Below, piece after piece: positions 26,533-34,920 of a stretch of 64,000 nucleotides of DNA (position 1 is the stretch's first letter; every line of letters begins with the position of its first letter). The stretch lies in the IMG/VR virus record IMGVR_UViG_3300027896_000034, positions 1 to 64,000 of that record. One strand, written 5' to 3'. The position numbers were made by a program, and so were the translations under genes. Origin of the DNA: a virus. The notes under the pieces were generated by a model. It did not search any database. It was not told the origin of the DNA and saw nothing but the letters and a program-made list of their open reading frames with translations.

Positions 26533-26935
26533 TTTTTTTATCCTTATCTTTATTAATTGGAGAATTATTTACTGGATGATGAAATATTAAATACCAATAA
26601 TACCAATGCCACCAAGAATAAGAATAATTATTATAATACACTGATCCATAATGATAAACAGGTGTATTATAGTAATGTACTGTAGTATGACCAACTGGTA
26701 TAGTTGATTTTGTAGCAGTTTTTGTTTTAGTTACAGTTTTTGTTTTAGATGAAGCATAAGAAGGAGTAGATTTTGATTTTGACACACTTGATTTACTTGT
26801 TGATGTGTGAGATCTAGTCGACGAATGGGAGCTACAGGATGAGTGTCCTCCTCCGCCACCGCCCCCTTTTGCTAATCCTATACTTGTTACAAAAAATATA
26901 GTAATCAATGAAAATATACTTATTTTTTTAAACAT
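26522..26935 (-). CDS. Exported Gly/Ser-rich, Tyr/His/Trp-rich protein
   Basis: A 137-residue protein with a signal peptide (MFKKISIFSLITIFFVTSIGLA). The mature part starts with seven Gly, then a Ser/Thr/Lys-rich low-complexity region (about 30-80), then an aromatic block rich in Tyr, His and Trp. There is no known domain. It is probably secreted or placed at the host surface. The composition is unlike its neighbours. Confidence 0.6.
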   Translation of the reverse strand: MFKKISIFSLITIFFVTSIGLAKGGGGGGGHSSCSSHSSTRSHTSTSKSSVSKSKSTPSYASSKTKTVTKTKTATKSTIPVGHTTVHYYNTPVYHYGSVYYNNYSYSWWHWYYWYLIFHHPVNNSPINKDKDKKNVF

Positions 26936-26947
26936 TTTTTTCTCCTT

Positions 26948-27517
26948 TTAGTGCTGACATTCATTTAACAAATAAAAGTCTTTTTCTTTAATTATTAGAT
27001 TGTCTCTATTATAATCCATTGCTACTGCATTTCCTCCACAAATTTGACCGTGATTATCACCAAATTCTATTCTTAGAAAACTAGAAAGACCCTTTCCTTT
27101 AGCTTCTTTAAGTTCTCTTATAGTTACTCGGTATGATTCCGCATAATCTTCATACCGTATAGAAGCATCAGGATCTCTTTTTTCAGGTCTTTCTAATTCT
27201 TTTTTAACTTCATTTTCCCAATATACTACTTGTTCTTCATAATCTTTAATTAGTTTTTTAATTGGTTCAATTTTACATTGACTATATTCATCATATTTAT
27301 CATCTTCTGTTATAACACTATCAATTGAATCAATTACATAACCTGAATCACATGAACGAGTATCTTCTACATTTCCAAAACCATAATCTACTGATTGATT
27401 AAATATTTTTTTATATTTTCTAATTAAATTAAATAGTTTTTCTTTCTTTTTTCCTGAGAATATAAAAAAGAAAGCTGTTGAACTTGAGTTTGTAATGAAA
27501 TCATCCTTTAGTTTCAT
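26948..27517 (-). CDS. Phage protein with DFITNSSST N-terminus
   Basis: A 189-residue protein whose start MKLKDDFITNSSSTAFFFIF matches a recurrent N-terminal signature (DFVTNSSSxSF) seen in many phage proteins of unknown role. A charged helix follows at about 85-135 and a Cys/Gly-rich segment near the end (GDNHGQICGGNA). Confidence 0.6.
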   Translation of the reverse strand: MKLKDDFITNSSSTAFFFIFSGKKKEKLFNLIRKYKKIFNQSVDYGFGNVEDTRSCDSGYVIDSIDSVITEDDKYDEYSQCKIEPIKKLIKDYEEQVVYWENEVKKELERPEKRDPDASIRYEDYAESYRVTIRELKEAKGKGLSSFLRIEFGDNHGQICGGNAVAMDYNRDNLIIKEKDFYLLNECQH

Positions 27518-27527
27518 TTTTAAACTC

Positions 27528-27782
27528 CTACTTATTACTTTGACTTATGGAAACTATAGATGGTACTAATTTTTGAATTTGCTCTCCCAAAAATGTACAT
27601 ACCAAAAATATACCAACTATGTGCCAATATGGTATATTTAAAAATACTGTAGGAATATATGCAATTAAATATTTTGGTGCTATACAATTCCAAGCGAAAT
27701 ACATTGGTATTGCACTAACTATAGAAAAAGCAACATTAAACGCTATTTTTACAAATGCCAAAACATATTCTAACCCAAACAT
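27528..27782 (-). CDS. Small membrane protein
   Basis: An 84-residue protein with two or three hydrophobic helices (VLAFVKIAFNVAFSIVSAIP and a second around VGIFLVCTFLGE). Unknown function; possibly membrane-modifying. Confidence 0.55.
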   Translation of the reverse strand: MFGLEYVLAFVKIAFNVAFSIVSAIPMYFAWNCIAPKYLIAYIPTVFLNIPYWHIVGIFLVCTFLGEQIQKLVPSIVSISQSNK

Positions 27783-27783
27783 A

Positions 27784-28005
27784 TTATTTTCCTCCTTTAG
27801 ATATGATTTTATTTATTTCCAACTTAGCTTGCTCTAATCCGAAGTTATATCCTTCTGTGTATATTCTATTAATATCATATGCCACATCTGCAGTTGAAGT
27901 GCAGTGGATTTTAAATAATGTATCTCCAATTTTTCTAATATTATATTGTAAACAAAAACCAGGTTTCACTTTGGAATTTTCAATCGCTTGTTCTATTTTT
28001 GTCAT
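27784..28005 (-). CDS. Unknown small protein
   Basis: A 73-residue alpha/beta protein (start MTKIEQAIENSKVKPGF), separated by 1 base from the next gene. No family recognised. Confidence 0.5.
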   Translation of the reverse strand: MTKIEQAIENSKVKPGFCLQYNIRKIGDTLFKIHCTSTADVAYDINRIYTEGYNFGLEQAKLEINKIISKGGK

Positions 28006-28010
28006 TTTAT

Positions 28011-28448
28011 TTACTCCAAAACTCTTACTGAATCAAATGCAATTATTCCTGTATAATCGTTTCGTGGATCAAAATATTCCTTTGTATCATCTAAAAAATT
28101 AAATAAATTTACACCACCGCAACGAACTCTAAAATTCCCTACTCTTTTTCCAAAACCTTTAACTCGAATTATTACTGATGGTGTTTTTAAATCACTAACG
28201 ATACCTCTAAAATATTCAGCATCCATAAAATTACTAAAACAAAGTATTCCAACACTTCCTGATTTTGCTTTAACTAGTTTTCCTTTATCATATTTTTTTA
28301 TATAAGGTTTTATTTTTTTAAGACTAGGATATACTCTAAAAATTTCATCTAATGTCATTCCTTTATTATATTCAAAAGCAGTAACATTTGATCCATACCT
28401 TCTTTCTTTACCAACTACTTTAAATACTATTTCCCCTTTATTTTTCAT
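28011..28448 (-). CDS. Unknown protein
   Basis: A 145-residue basic protein with probable beta-rich second half (SVIIRVKGFGKRVGNFRVRC). No recognised motif. It is in the run of small accessory genes between the tRNA-Gln and helicase genes. Confidence 0.55.
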   Translation of the reverse strand: MKNKGEIVFKVVGKERRYGSNVTAFEYNKGMTLDEIFRVYPSLKKIKPYIKKYDKGKLVKAKSGSVGILCFSNFMDAEYFRGIVSDLKTPSVIIRVKGFGKRVGNFRVRCGGVNLFNFLDDTKEYFDPRNDYTGIIAFDSVRVLE

Positions 28449-28458
28449 TTTTATCTCC

Positions 28459-28632
28459 TTACTTATTCAGAATATATAAAGAATAAACTTCTTTTTTATA
28501 AAAATCTACTTCACCTTTAGTTAACCCTACTACCTTTGGTTTATTATTTAAAAATACAGCCCAACTATGTGAATCATCACCACCATATTTTTTTGCTGTA
28601 ATACCATGTTTTTTATAATTAATTTTCTCCAA
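28459..28632 (-). CDS. Small protein with TTG start (57 aa)
   Basis: A 57-codon gene using TTG at 28630-28632, placed 5-6 bases after a strong AGGAGG. The product (start LEKINYKKHGITAKKYGGDD) is basic and ends VYSLYILNK. The site GGAGG overlaps the end of the preceding gene, so the two are coupled. Function unknown. Confidence 0.6.
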   Translation of the reverse strand: MEKINYKKHGITAKKYGGDDSHSWAVFLNNKPKVVGLTKGEVDFYKKEVYSLYILNK

Positions 28633-28633
28633 A

Positions 28634-28819
28634 TTATTCTTCCTCCTTTGGTGGGAAAGTCCAAATCAACCACTTAGATATTTCTTCTATTGGTTTCCCA
28701 AAACATTTAGCATCACTATTCCTTGAATTACATTCTGGATCTTCACATAATCCATTACCCTCTTTCATATAAACACACTTTATTTTATCACATTTTACTG
28801 CCCAGTTAGGTAACCACAT
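28634..28819 (-). CDS. Small Cys-rich protein
   Basis: A 61-residue protein with five Cys (CDKIKCVYMKEGNGLCEDPEC ... C), which probably binds zinc, and a short acidic tail. No family recognised. Confidence 0.55.
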   Translation of the reverse strand: MWLPNWAVKCDKIKCVYMKEGNGLCEDPECNSRNSDAKCFGKPIEEISKWLIWTFPPKEEE

Positions 28820-28827
28820 AACATCTC

Positions 28828-30033
28828 CTAATCATAAGACATAATTATAAGTCTTTCTGATGCTCTTGTTATCCCTGTATATAACCATTTTGCATAAAGT
28901 GAATCAGGCCAATTCCAAGCTCTTTCTTCTAAAAGAACAACTCTTTTCCACTCACTTCCTTGAGATTTATGAACAGTTATGCAATATCCCCAATCAAAAT
29001 AATCAAGATAACTAAAGTTTGTATTTTTTATTGCTTCTTGAATTTTTTTATATTTATCTTTTGGTAAATTAAAAATATTATCATATGATTCTTTACCAAA
29101 AACTCTTTCATAAATTAAACCATTATATAATTCTTTTTCACCATCCATTTGTATACATGCTTCTAATATATCTGGTGATTCATGTAAAATCATCATTAAC
29201 ATTCCAAGTTGTCCATTAAAAATTCCAGAGCGTCTATTGTTTCTTAAACAAATTAATCTTTCACCAGGATATAAAATATCATCTTTAAAACCTAAATTTT
29301 TTCTTATGATACTATTATATTCAACTCTAGTTTTATTAAGACCACAAAGAACAATACTGTCTTCAGTCCATCCTACTTTATTAAACCATTCTTTACTTTT
29401 TTCATCTGTTCTTTTTATTTTTGCAACTTCTGGTTTAAAAACTCCAAAAGGAATGGATCCAGATTTTCTAGCAATTTCTGATAAAGCTATTATTGGATTA
29501 TTATAGGCTTGTCTAAAAATTTCTTCTAATTTATATTCTGGATTTTTCATTAAACTAAAATTAGATTCTTGTATTGGTGGAAGTTGACCATGATCTCCAA
29601 CCGCTAAAATATTAACACCAAATGAGTTTAAATCATTAAAAATTTCTTCAGAAACCATACTAGCTTCATCTATTATGATTAAATCCCTGTCAATATCTTC
29701 TACCCTATCCCAACCAACAACAACACGATCATTCATTTTAGGATTCCATCTAAATCTTGGTCTATAAATTAAAGAATGTATAGTTCCTGTAGAATGTTTA
29801 GACTCATCAATACCTCCTAATTTCTGACGTAAAACACTTGAAGCTTTTCCAGTAAATGCTGTAAATGCCATTTTAGTTTTAGGATTTTCTTTTTCAAGAG
29901 TTTTTCGTACTTGTGAAATTAAGAAAGTTTTTCCTGTTCCAGCATATCCACCTAATGTAGTTAAAGATTTTTGACTTTTAATACCATCAATTATACAATC
30001 ATGTATATTTTTTTGAGTTTTAGATAGGTCCAT
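28828..30033 (-). CDS. Dda/RecD2-like SF1B DNA helicase
   Basis: A 401-residue protein. Helicase motifs in order: I GGYAGTGKTF (about 28-37), II LIIIDEASM, III VGDHGQLPPI, V/VI CITVHKSQGSEW and YTGITRASERLI. Size and layout match T4 Dda, a 5'-3' helicase that supports origin firing and recombination. It overlaps the upstream zinc protein by 14 bases. Confidence 0.87.
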   Translation of the reverse strand: MDLSKTQKNIHDCIIDGIKSQKSLTTLGGYAGTGKTFLISQVRKTLEKENPKTKMAFTAFTGKASSVLRQKLGGIDESKHSTGTIHSLIYRPRFRWNPKMNDRVVVGWDRVEDIDRDLIIIDEASMVSEEIFNDLNSFGVNILAVGDHGQLPPIQESNFSLMKNPEYKLEEIFRQAYNNPIIALSEIARKSGSIPFGVFKPEVAKIKRTDEKSKEWFNKVGWTEDSIVLCGLNKTRVEYNSIIRKNLGFKDDILYPGERLICLRNNRRSGIFNGQLGMLMMILHESPDILEACIQMDGEKELYNGLIYERVFGKESYDNIFNLPKDKYKKIQEAIKNTNFSYLDYFDWGYCITVHKSQGSEWKRVVLLEERAWNWPDSLYAKWLYTGITRASERLIIMSYD

Positions 30034-30283
30034 TTATTCTCTCTTCTTCCTTTTTAAATTTAACAAAATCTGATTTTTTTCTTTCAACAATACTCCAAAT
30101 AACTTCTTCTAAAAAACTTTCATCAGCTCCAGTTATAATTTCAGTCCAGTCTAAAAATCTTTTTCCTAAACAAAATAAACAAACTTTTAATGTAATTAAA
30201 TTATCAGATTTAAATTCTATATCATCAAATGATACAGGAATTCCGTGACAAACAGGACATAATAACTTTATTTCATTTTCCAT
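30020..30283 (-). CDS. DW-family zinc protein, paralogue 3
   Basis: An 87-residue protein with CPVCHG at the N-terminus and CLFCLGKRFLDWTEIITGADES. The second half-knuckle plus DW-x-x-I-x-G is shared with its two upstream neighbours and with the DnaJ-finger protein at 21703-22050. A zinc-ribbon adaptor is the likely class. Confidence 0.6.
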   Translation of the reverse strand: MENEIKLLCPVCHGIPVSFDDIEFKSDNLITLKVCLFCLGKRFLDWTEIITGADESFLEEVIWSIVERKKSDFVKFKKEEERINGPI

Positions 30284-30286
30284 AAT

Positions 30287-30526
30287 TCACACCTTCTTAA
30301 TATTATGTTTTTTAAGTTTCATATCCATTGAATTAAAATTTACATTAAACCAACTCTCATCTACACCTATTATTATTTCAGTCCAATCTAAAAGTTTTTT
30401 TCCTAAACAAAATCCACAAATTGTTATAATTAGTCCTAATTTATCATTGTATTCTTTTTTGATATAATTACCTTTGCAAATAGGACATGTAAAAAATCCA
30501 GAAATTTCTTTTGTATTTTCTTCCAT
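30287..30526 (-). CDS. DW-family zinc protein, paralogue 2
   Basis: A 79-residue protein with CPICKG and CGFCLGKKLLDWTEIIIGVDES, clearly a recent tandem copy of paralogue 3. Its N-terminal 91 bases overlap the out-of-frame 3' end of paralogue 1. It ends NIKKV. Confidence 0.6.
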   Translation of the reverse strand: MEENTKEISGFFTCPICKGNYIKKEYNDKLGLIITICGFCLGKKLLDWTEIIIGVDESWFNVNFNSMDMKLKKHNIKKV

Positions 30527-30792
30527 AAACTTCCACTCTTATTTAATTCATTAAGTTTTTTTATATTAAATTCTTTATTACTACGAAAAATATCTATATC
30601 TCTAGCTTCTGGAGATATATACCATTTTTCTACTCCAGTTATGCATTCAATCCAATCTAAATATTTTTTTCCTTTACAAAAATTACATACATTTTTTACA
30701 GGAATAGTTATTCTATTATTATCTATAATTACTTTTTCAAATTTTTCTAATGACCCCAATCCTCCACATATAGGACAAATATTTAGTTCCAT
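30436..30792 (-). CDS. DW-family zinc protein, paralogue 1 (extended)
   Basis: A 118-residue protein with CPICGG, CNFCKGKKYLDWIECITGVEKW and then NIKKL where its sister ends. After that point it continues for about 34 residues into the next gene in another frame (LWKKIQKKFLDFLHVL). This suggests its original stop was lost by a small indel. Confidence 0.6.
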   Translation of the reverse strand: MELNICPICGGLGSLEKFEKVIIDNNRITIPVKNVCNFCKGKKYLDWIECITGVEKWYISPEARDIDIFRSNKEFNIKKLNELNKSGSLWKKIQKKFLDFLHVLFAKVIISKKNTMIN

Positions 30793-30825
30793 AATCTTAA
30801 TAAACCTTTCTTTTAAATAAAAAAA

Positions 30826-30868
30826 TGTAGGAAACCTATATATAAAAATATAGGTTCCTACAAATTTT
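30826..30868 (-). terminator. Rho-independent terminator
   Basis: A 14-bp stem (30826-30840 with 30849-30862, one bulged A) around TGTAGGAA/TTCCTACA. On the minus strand it is followed by seven T. It lies directly after the 111-residue membrane protein gene and ends that leading two-gene operon. Confidence 0.78.
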
Positions 30869-31204
30869 TTATTTCTTTAATTTTTGTTTTTCTATTTTAT
30901 CAGGTGGTGCTTCAGGAACAGGAGCTGGTGTTGTTATTGAATTTGGATCTGGATTTGCATTTACACTCAACAAAATTTTATACGGTTGGTCTTTATAAAT
31001 CATCCCACCAATTTTAATTGATTTATCCATTGATATTTCTTGATCATGAACCCAATATTTAATAGTTGTGCATATACCAATAGATATTCCAATCAGAATG
31101 AAAACCAAACTCATAAAATATATATTATTGTAAATCCAACATTTGGTAATTTTAACTCTTTTTTCAATCCAATTATCTTTATTTATGTTTTCGTCATCAT
31201 TCAT
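30869..31204 (-). CDS. Membrane protein with Pro-rich tail
   Basis: A 111-residue protein: polar N-terminus, one hydrophobic helix (FMSLVFILIGISIGICTTI, about 29-47), then a periplasm-type domain and a Pro/Ala-rich tail (TTPAPVPEAPPDKIEKQ). It overlaps the transglycosylase gene by 4 bases. A lysis-related role (spanin or holin partner) is possible from context only. Confidence 0.55.
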   Translation of the reverse strand: MNDDENINKDNWIEKRVKITKCWIYNNIYFMSLVFILIGISIGICTTIKYWVHDQEISMDKSIKIGGMIYKDQPYKILLSVNANPDPNSITTPAPVPEAPPDKIEKQKLKK

Positions 31205-31734
31205 ACTTTCACTCCTTTAATTTTGTTTCTTTCCAGTAACTTGTTATACAAGATATATGTTTCTTTAGCATAGCGCCTTGCTAAAGGATTATCTCCACCT
31301 TTATATAAAGCTAGGGCTTGTAATAAGTCACCGTGAGTCATAGTTAATTTTGTTTGAAGTATTTTTGCTCCATGAAGTATATCTACTTCTGCATATATTT
31401 TAGTTGCACTTGGAGTCTGCATTAATCCAACATAATTTTTACTGGATTTTGCATCATATTTAAAATTAGATTCTGTTTTAACTATTGCTGTTAATAATTC
31501 TTTATCAACTCTAGTCATATTTGAAACCATTATTATTGAATGAGCTAGATCTTTGACCTTTTCTTGAGGAGCACCTAACTCTTCAAGATTTTTTTCTGTT
31601 GTAATTGTTTGTTGTTCATTGTTTGCGCTAAGTTGTGCTGGAACAATTGTTTTCTGAATTGAAGTTAATTCTGCATTTATAAAGAATAAAAATGCTAGAA
31701 TAACTAAAAATTCAAAAATCTTCGTTTTTTGCAT
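31201..31734 (-). CDS. Membrane-anchored lytic transglycosylase (SLT-like)
   Basis: Start at 31734 (MQKTKIFEFLVIL) is preferred because GGAGG lies 9 bases upstream; an in-frame GTG at 31764 is possible. About 177 residues: N-terminal signal/anchor helix, linker, then an SLT fold with VDKELLTAIVKTESNFKYDA (catalytic Glu in TES), NYVGLMQTPS and ALALYKGGDN. It would cut peptidoglycan, probably as the lysis enzyme or in entry. Confidence 0.78.
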   Translation of the reverse strand: MQKTKIFEFLVILAFLFFINAELTSIQKTIVPAQLSANNEQQTITTEKNLEELGAPQEKVKDLAHSIIMVSNMTRVDKELLTAIVKTESNFKYDAKSSKNYVGLMQTPSATKIYAEVDILHGAKILQTKLTMTHGDLLQALALYKGGDNPLARRYAKETYILYNKLLERNKIKGVKV

Positions 31735-31794
31735 AAGATAGTACCTCCATACCTTTTTGTTCACTAACTATTACAAATTTACTATAATTTTCTC

Positions 31795-31816
31795 CTTTAG
31801 TATTAATATATATAGT
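31795..31816 (-). promoter_or_regulatory. Conserved 22-base promoter-like element, copy 1
   Basis: On the minus strand this reads ACTATATATATTAAT, one variable base, then CTAAAG. It lies 61 bases before the preferred transglycosylase start. It is 21/22 identical to 54699-54720, which also heads a minus-strand run of exported proteins. A phage-type promoter is the likely meaning. Confidence 0.5.
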
Positions 31817-31992
31817 TCGAGAAACTAACTATAAAGATATTTTTTTATTTTTTGATGTTATGATAATTTAGTACTTATCAGAAACAAACTAATCAGATTC
31901 CAAGAAAATTTTCTAGAACAAATCATTGAACTCAATGAAGGAGACAATCTTCAGTAGAAATAACATTAGGAAAAAGTTGTAGGAAAAATTCA

Positions 31993-32055
31993 AGCACCCC
32001 AGGTAGATCGCACCGCTACGCCCCCCCTGGTGCTGCAAAATCTGCGGTGACCCTG
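31993..32055 (+). ncRNA. GC-rich structured element, possible pseudoknot RNA
   Basis: In an otherwise very AT-rich gap, AGCACC..CCAGG (31993-32003) can pair with CCTGGTGCT (32026-32034). Inside it GTAG (32003-32006) pairs CTAC (32016-32019), and the loop CACCGC (32011-32016) matches GCGGTG (32044-32049), which would form a pseudoknot. Either strand is possible. It could be a small RNA or a leader structure. Confidence 0.4.
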
Positions 32056-32164
32056 GTTTAGTTAACGTTGTATTCTAAAAACTGTAACTGTAATTTTAGA
32101 TTTGAAATTATATTATAATATTTGATATAAATTATATTTTAATCAAAAAGTCGACTACGAACAA

Positions 32165-32209
32165 AAAAGATAACCACCAACGACCCTGTCGGGCGTGTGG
32201 TGTCCTTTT
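32165..32209. other. GC-rich stem-loop with A/T flanks
   Basis: ACCAC (32173-32177) pairs GTGGT (32197-32201), and ACG-CCC (32180-32186, one bulge) pairs GGG-CGT (32191-32196) around a TGTC loop. AAAAG and CTTTT extend the base. It could be a bidirectional terminator or an attenuator before the late plus-strand operon at 32311. Confidence 0.45.
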
Positions 32210-32261
32210 ACTTAGGATTACATATTATTCATTAATTTTTTCAGATAAAATTTCAATTATA

Positions 32262-32269
32262 TAGAACAA
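32262..32269 (+). promoter_or_regulatory. TAGAACAA motif upstream of right-arm operon
   Basis: The plus strand reads ATATAGAACAAACAAATAG, 42 bases before the ATG at 32311 and ahead of the AAAGGGAG binding site. It belongs to the recurring TAGAACAA set and is a candidate promoter part for the right arm. Confidence 0.35.
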
Positions 32270-32310
32270 ACAAATAGTATAGAATATCTAACGAAAGGGA
32301 GTTAAAAAAT

Positions 32311-34269
32311 ATGAATGAAGAAAAGATATGGTTTAATCAGCAGTTGTTTTATTTTAGAGATAAAATATACACAGTAAATGGATGTTTAGAAATTTCAATA
32401 AATAGTAGTACAATTGATTATCAAACATTTTCAACAATAGGTTTAAATTTAACAATTAGTAATGATCAAATTAGAAAAACTCAAAGTTTAAATTATTATA
32501 ATACTATTGATTTAATTAATTCTTTAGAAGAAATTAGAAAAGTAGAAAAGAATTTATTTGAATCAAAAACTAATGTAAATGATATAACTAAAAAATATTC
32601 AAATAAAACTTTTAGATTATCTTTTAAAATATCAAAGACAGATGAAAAAATTTGTATTATATCAATTGTTGATAATGAAACTGATTTTACTAGAGTTGTT
32701 ATACCTTATGAGTTAGTTATAACAATATTAGAAATATTAAAATCTTTTAGAAATGATTTTATTAATATAAATTCAAATTTTATAAATAGATGTATAAATA
32801 CAGAAGTTTTAAATCAAATTAAAAATACAAGAGATAGTATTAAAGCTTTACCAAGTTTCTTTGGATCATTAAATACAAATAATACTAATGTAAAAAATAT
32901 ATTATTAGAAGAAGCAAAAGAAATAGATACATCTGTAGTAGAAGAAAATATTAATGATTTAGATAAATTTTTAGGTGAAGATATGTCAAATATTAAAATC
33001 CCTGAAATAGATAGTCCTAAGAAAACATCTGAAGATAAAAATCCAATAGTTGTAAGTGATTTCATTAATAATTTTTTAAAAAATGACTTATTTAATTTAG
33101 AAAATGTTTTAATGTCAAGTGCATTAAATGATAATCCATTTTTATCTATAGTTAATAATATTGAAGGAAGTCTTCAATTAAATGATTCTTTAATTCCAGA
33201 AATATCTCAAAATGATTTAAAATCTATTTCTTACATGTCAAAGAAAATTTATCTTGAAATTTTAAAGAAATGTACTGAATATAATGAAAAGGTTCCAAGT
33301 TCAATTTTTGTAATAAAATATAATATTATAGATCCAGAGAAAGTAAAAGAAATAAATAAAAATTTAGCTTTAGATTTATTAGTTATATTATCTTATTTTA
33401 AGAACTTAAAAGAAAAATTAGAATTAAGAGAACCAGATCTAGTAAAAAATAAAAATTTGTTATATTTAAATTTTAGATTATTTATGGATCCACTAATATT
33501 TACTTTCTTAAATCTTATAGATGTAAATGTTATAAAACCATTAGTAAGAGATAAGTATTCTAAATATTCAAAAATTGGATTATTTAATACATATTCAAAT
33601 TTACTTAGTACATATAATTTAGATGATGTTAGTGAAAATAAAATAATTGAATTTATAGATATGTTGGTTGATAAAGTTGTAAGTCAATCTAAAACGATTG
33701 ATGTTGTTCATAAGAACTTTTATGATTCAAAAATGTTAAAGTTACCGTATGAAAATGACTTAACATTAGAACAAATAATAAATGAATTTATTCCGAAAGA
33801 ATTATTTTATATTTTTAGAAAAGATAATTCTATAAGCTTAGAACAAGCATTTATTGAAAAATTCGGAAAAGATCAAGAACTTACTGATAAATATTTTCTA
33901 AGTAAAGTTCTTGGTGAACAAGAAATATCTAAAAAACTGGATAAAAAATCTAATATAGAAAGATTATCTCAGTTTTTTACTAATGAAGTTCCAGAAAAAT
34001 ATAAAGAGGAATTTACATCTTATATAAAATCTTTAAAGAAAGAAAATTTTATACCAGAACAATTAAGTTTTAATTTAATAGAACTTGGTGATAATATTTT
34101 AAAGATTATTTATATTTGGAATAATAGCGAAAAAACAGAAACATATACAGATTTCTCAACAAAAGTTGAAAGTTGTATATTAGATAAAAATACAATACTA
34201 TCATCTTTTACTTCTAAAAAAGATGATGAAGTTGTTAATAATGAATGGGATTTAAGTTTATTAAATTGA
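32311..34269 (+). CDS. Large unknown protein, first gene of right arm
   Basis: A 652-residue protein led by an AAAGGGAG site. The first 160 residues look beta-rich with a terminal helix (RLSFKISKTDEKICIISIVD). The remainder is mainly helical with an acidic linker at about 200-250. No family recognised. As the first gene of a late-type plus-strand operon followed by structural-type genes it may be a virion or head protein. Confidence 0.65.
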   Translation: MNEEKIWFNQQLFYFRDKIYTVNGCLEISINSSTIDYQTFSTIGLNLTISNDQIRKTQSLNYYNTIDLINSLEEIRKVEKNLFESKTNVNDITKKYSNKTFRLSFKISKTDEKICIISIVDNETDFTRVVIPYELVITILEILKSFRNDFININSNFINRCINTEVLNQIKNTRDSIKALPSFFGSLNTNNTNVKNILLEEAKEIDTSVVEENINDLDKFLGEDMSNIKIPEIDSPKKTSEDKNPIVVSDFINNFLKNDLFNLENVLMSSALNDNPFLSIVNNIEGSLQLNDSLIPEISQNDLKSISYMSKKIYLEILKKCTEYNEKVPSSIFVIKYNIIDPEKVKEINKNLALDLLVILSYFKNLKEKLELREPDLVKNKNLLYLNFRLFMDPLIFTFLNLIDVNVIKPLVRDKYSKYSKIGLFNTYSNLLSTYNLDDVSENKIIEFIDMLVDKVVSQSKTIDVVHKNFYDSKMLKLPYENDLTLEQIINEFIPKELFYIFRKDNSISLEQAFIEKFGKDQELTDKYFLSKVLGEQEISKKLDKKSNIERLSQFFTNEVPEKYKEEFTSYIKSLKKENFIPEQLSFNLIELGDNILKIIYIWNNSEKTETYTDFSTKVESCILDKNTILSSFTSKKDDEVVNNEWDLSLLN

Positions 34270-34281
34270 AAGCAATATAAT

Positions 34282-34920
34282 ATGGGATTAGTTTTAGGAA
34301 AATCATTAAATAGAAATTATAATATAAGATTACCTTTTCTTGATGGATTTTATAATGTTGGTTTATTTTATAATACAAAATCTCCATTTTTATTGTTTAG
34401 TGTTGATCCAGTTATTTCATCTAGTGAATTAAAACACTCTGTAAAAGTAAATATGTTTAAAAATATTGAATCTTCTAAATTTGTAGAAACTTTTTTAAAT
34501 CTTCATAACTATAAAAGTTATAATTTAGATATAATAAATCAATTTAATGAAATAAAACCAGATTATGTTAGTGATGTAAATTTTATATTAAATGAAAATT
34601 TAGTTTTATCTAAAATACAAGTAGATGAAGATAAAACTTTTATAGACCAATTAGTTTTATATGGACTAACACTAACTTCTTACTCATCAGAAATAATATT
34701 TTTAATTGCAGAAAGACAAAATATAGTATCTAAATTAAGGAAAAAAATAGTTAGAACATCTGCTCTTCAAATTTCTACAATAGGTGCAATGAATATGATT
34801 GATGATTATTTTGAAGAGTTGAGAAAAAGACAAAAAAATGAAAACAAATATTTATCTCATGAAGCTATAAATTTTAATGAGATAGAAAAAGAGGAGATTG
34901 AAAAAATTGACAGAACTTAA
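34282..34920 (+). CDS. Unknown protein
   Basis: A 212-residue protein with a mixed N-terminal half and a helical C-terminal half ending in a charged tail. It overlaps the next gene by 23 bases, which supports co-translation. Position suggests a virion assembly role. Confidence 0.6.
   Translation: MGLVLGKSLNRNYNIRLPFLDGFYNVGLFYNTKSPFLLFSVDPVISSSELKHSVKVNMFKNIESSKFVETFLNLHNYKSYNLDIINQFNEIKPDYVSDVNFILNENLVLSKIQVDEDKTFIDQLVLYGLTLTSYSSEIIFLIAERQNIVSKLRKKIVRTSALQISTIGAMNMIDDYFEELRKRQKNENKYLSHEAINFNEIEKEEIEKIDRT

Larger units (their letters stand above)
31735..32310. promoter_or_regulatory. Gene-free divergent control region
   Basis: This 576-base gap separates the minus-strand left arm from the plus-strand right arm, so it must carry promoters for both directions. 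It holds a conserved 22-base element (31795-31816), two TAGAACAA motifs (31914 and 32262), small hairpins around 31925-31952, a GC-rich pseudoknot-like element and a second GC-rich hairpin. It has no credible ORF. An origin is possible but no direct sign is seen. Confidence 0.7.
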
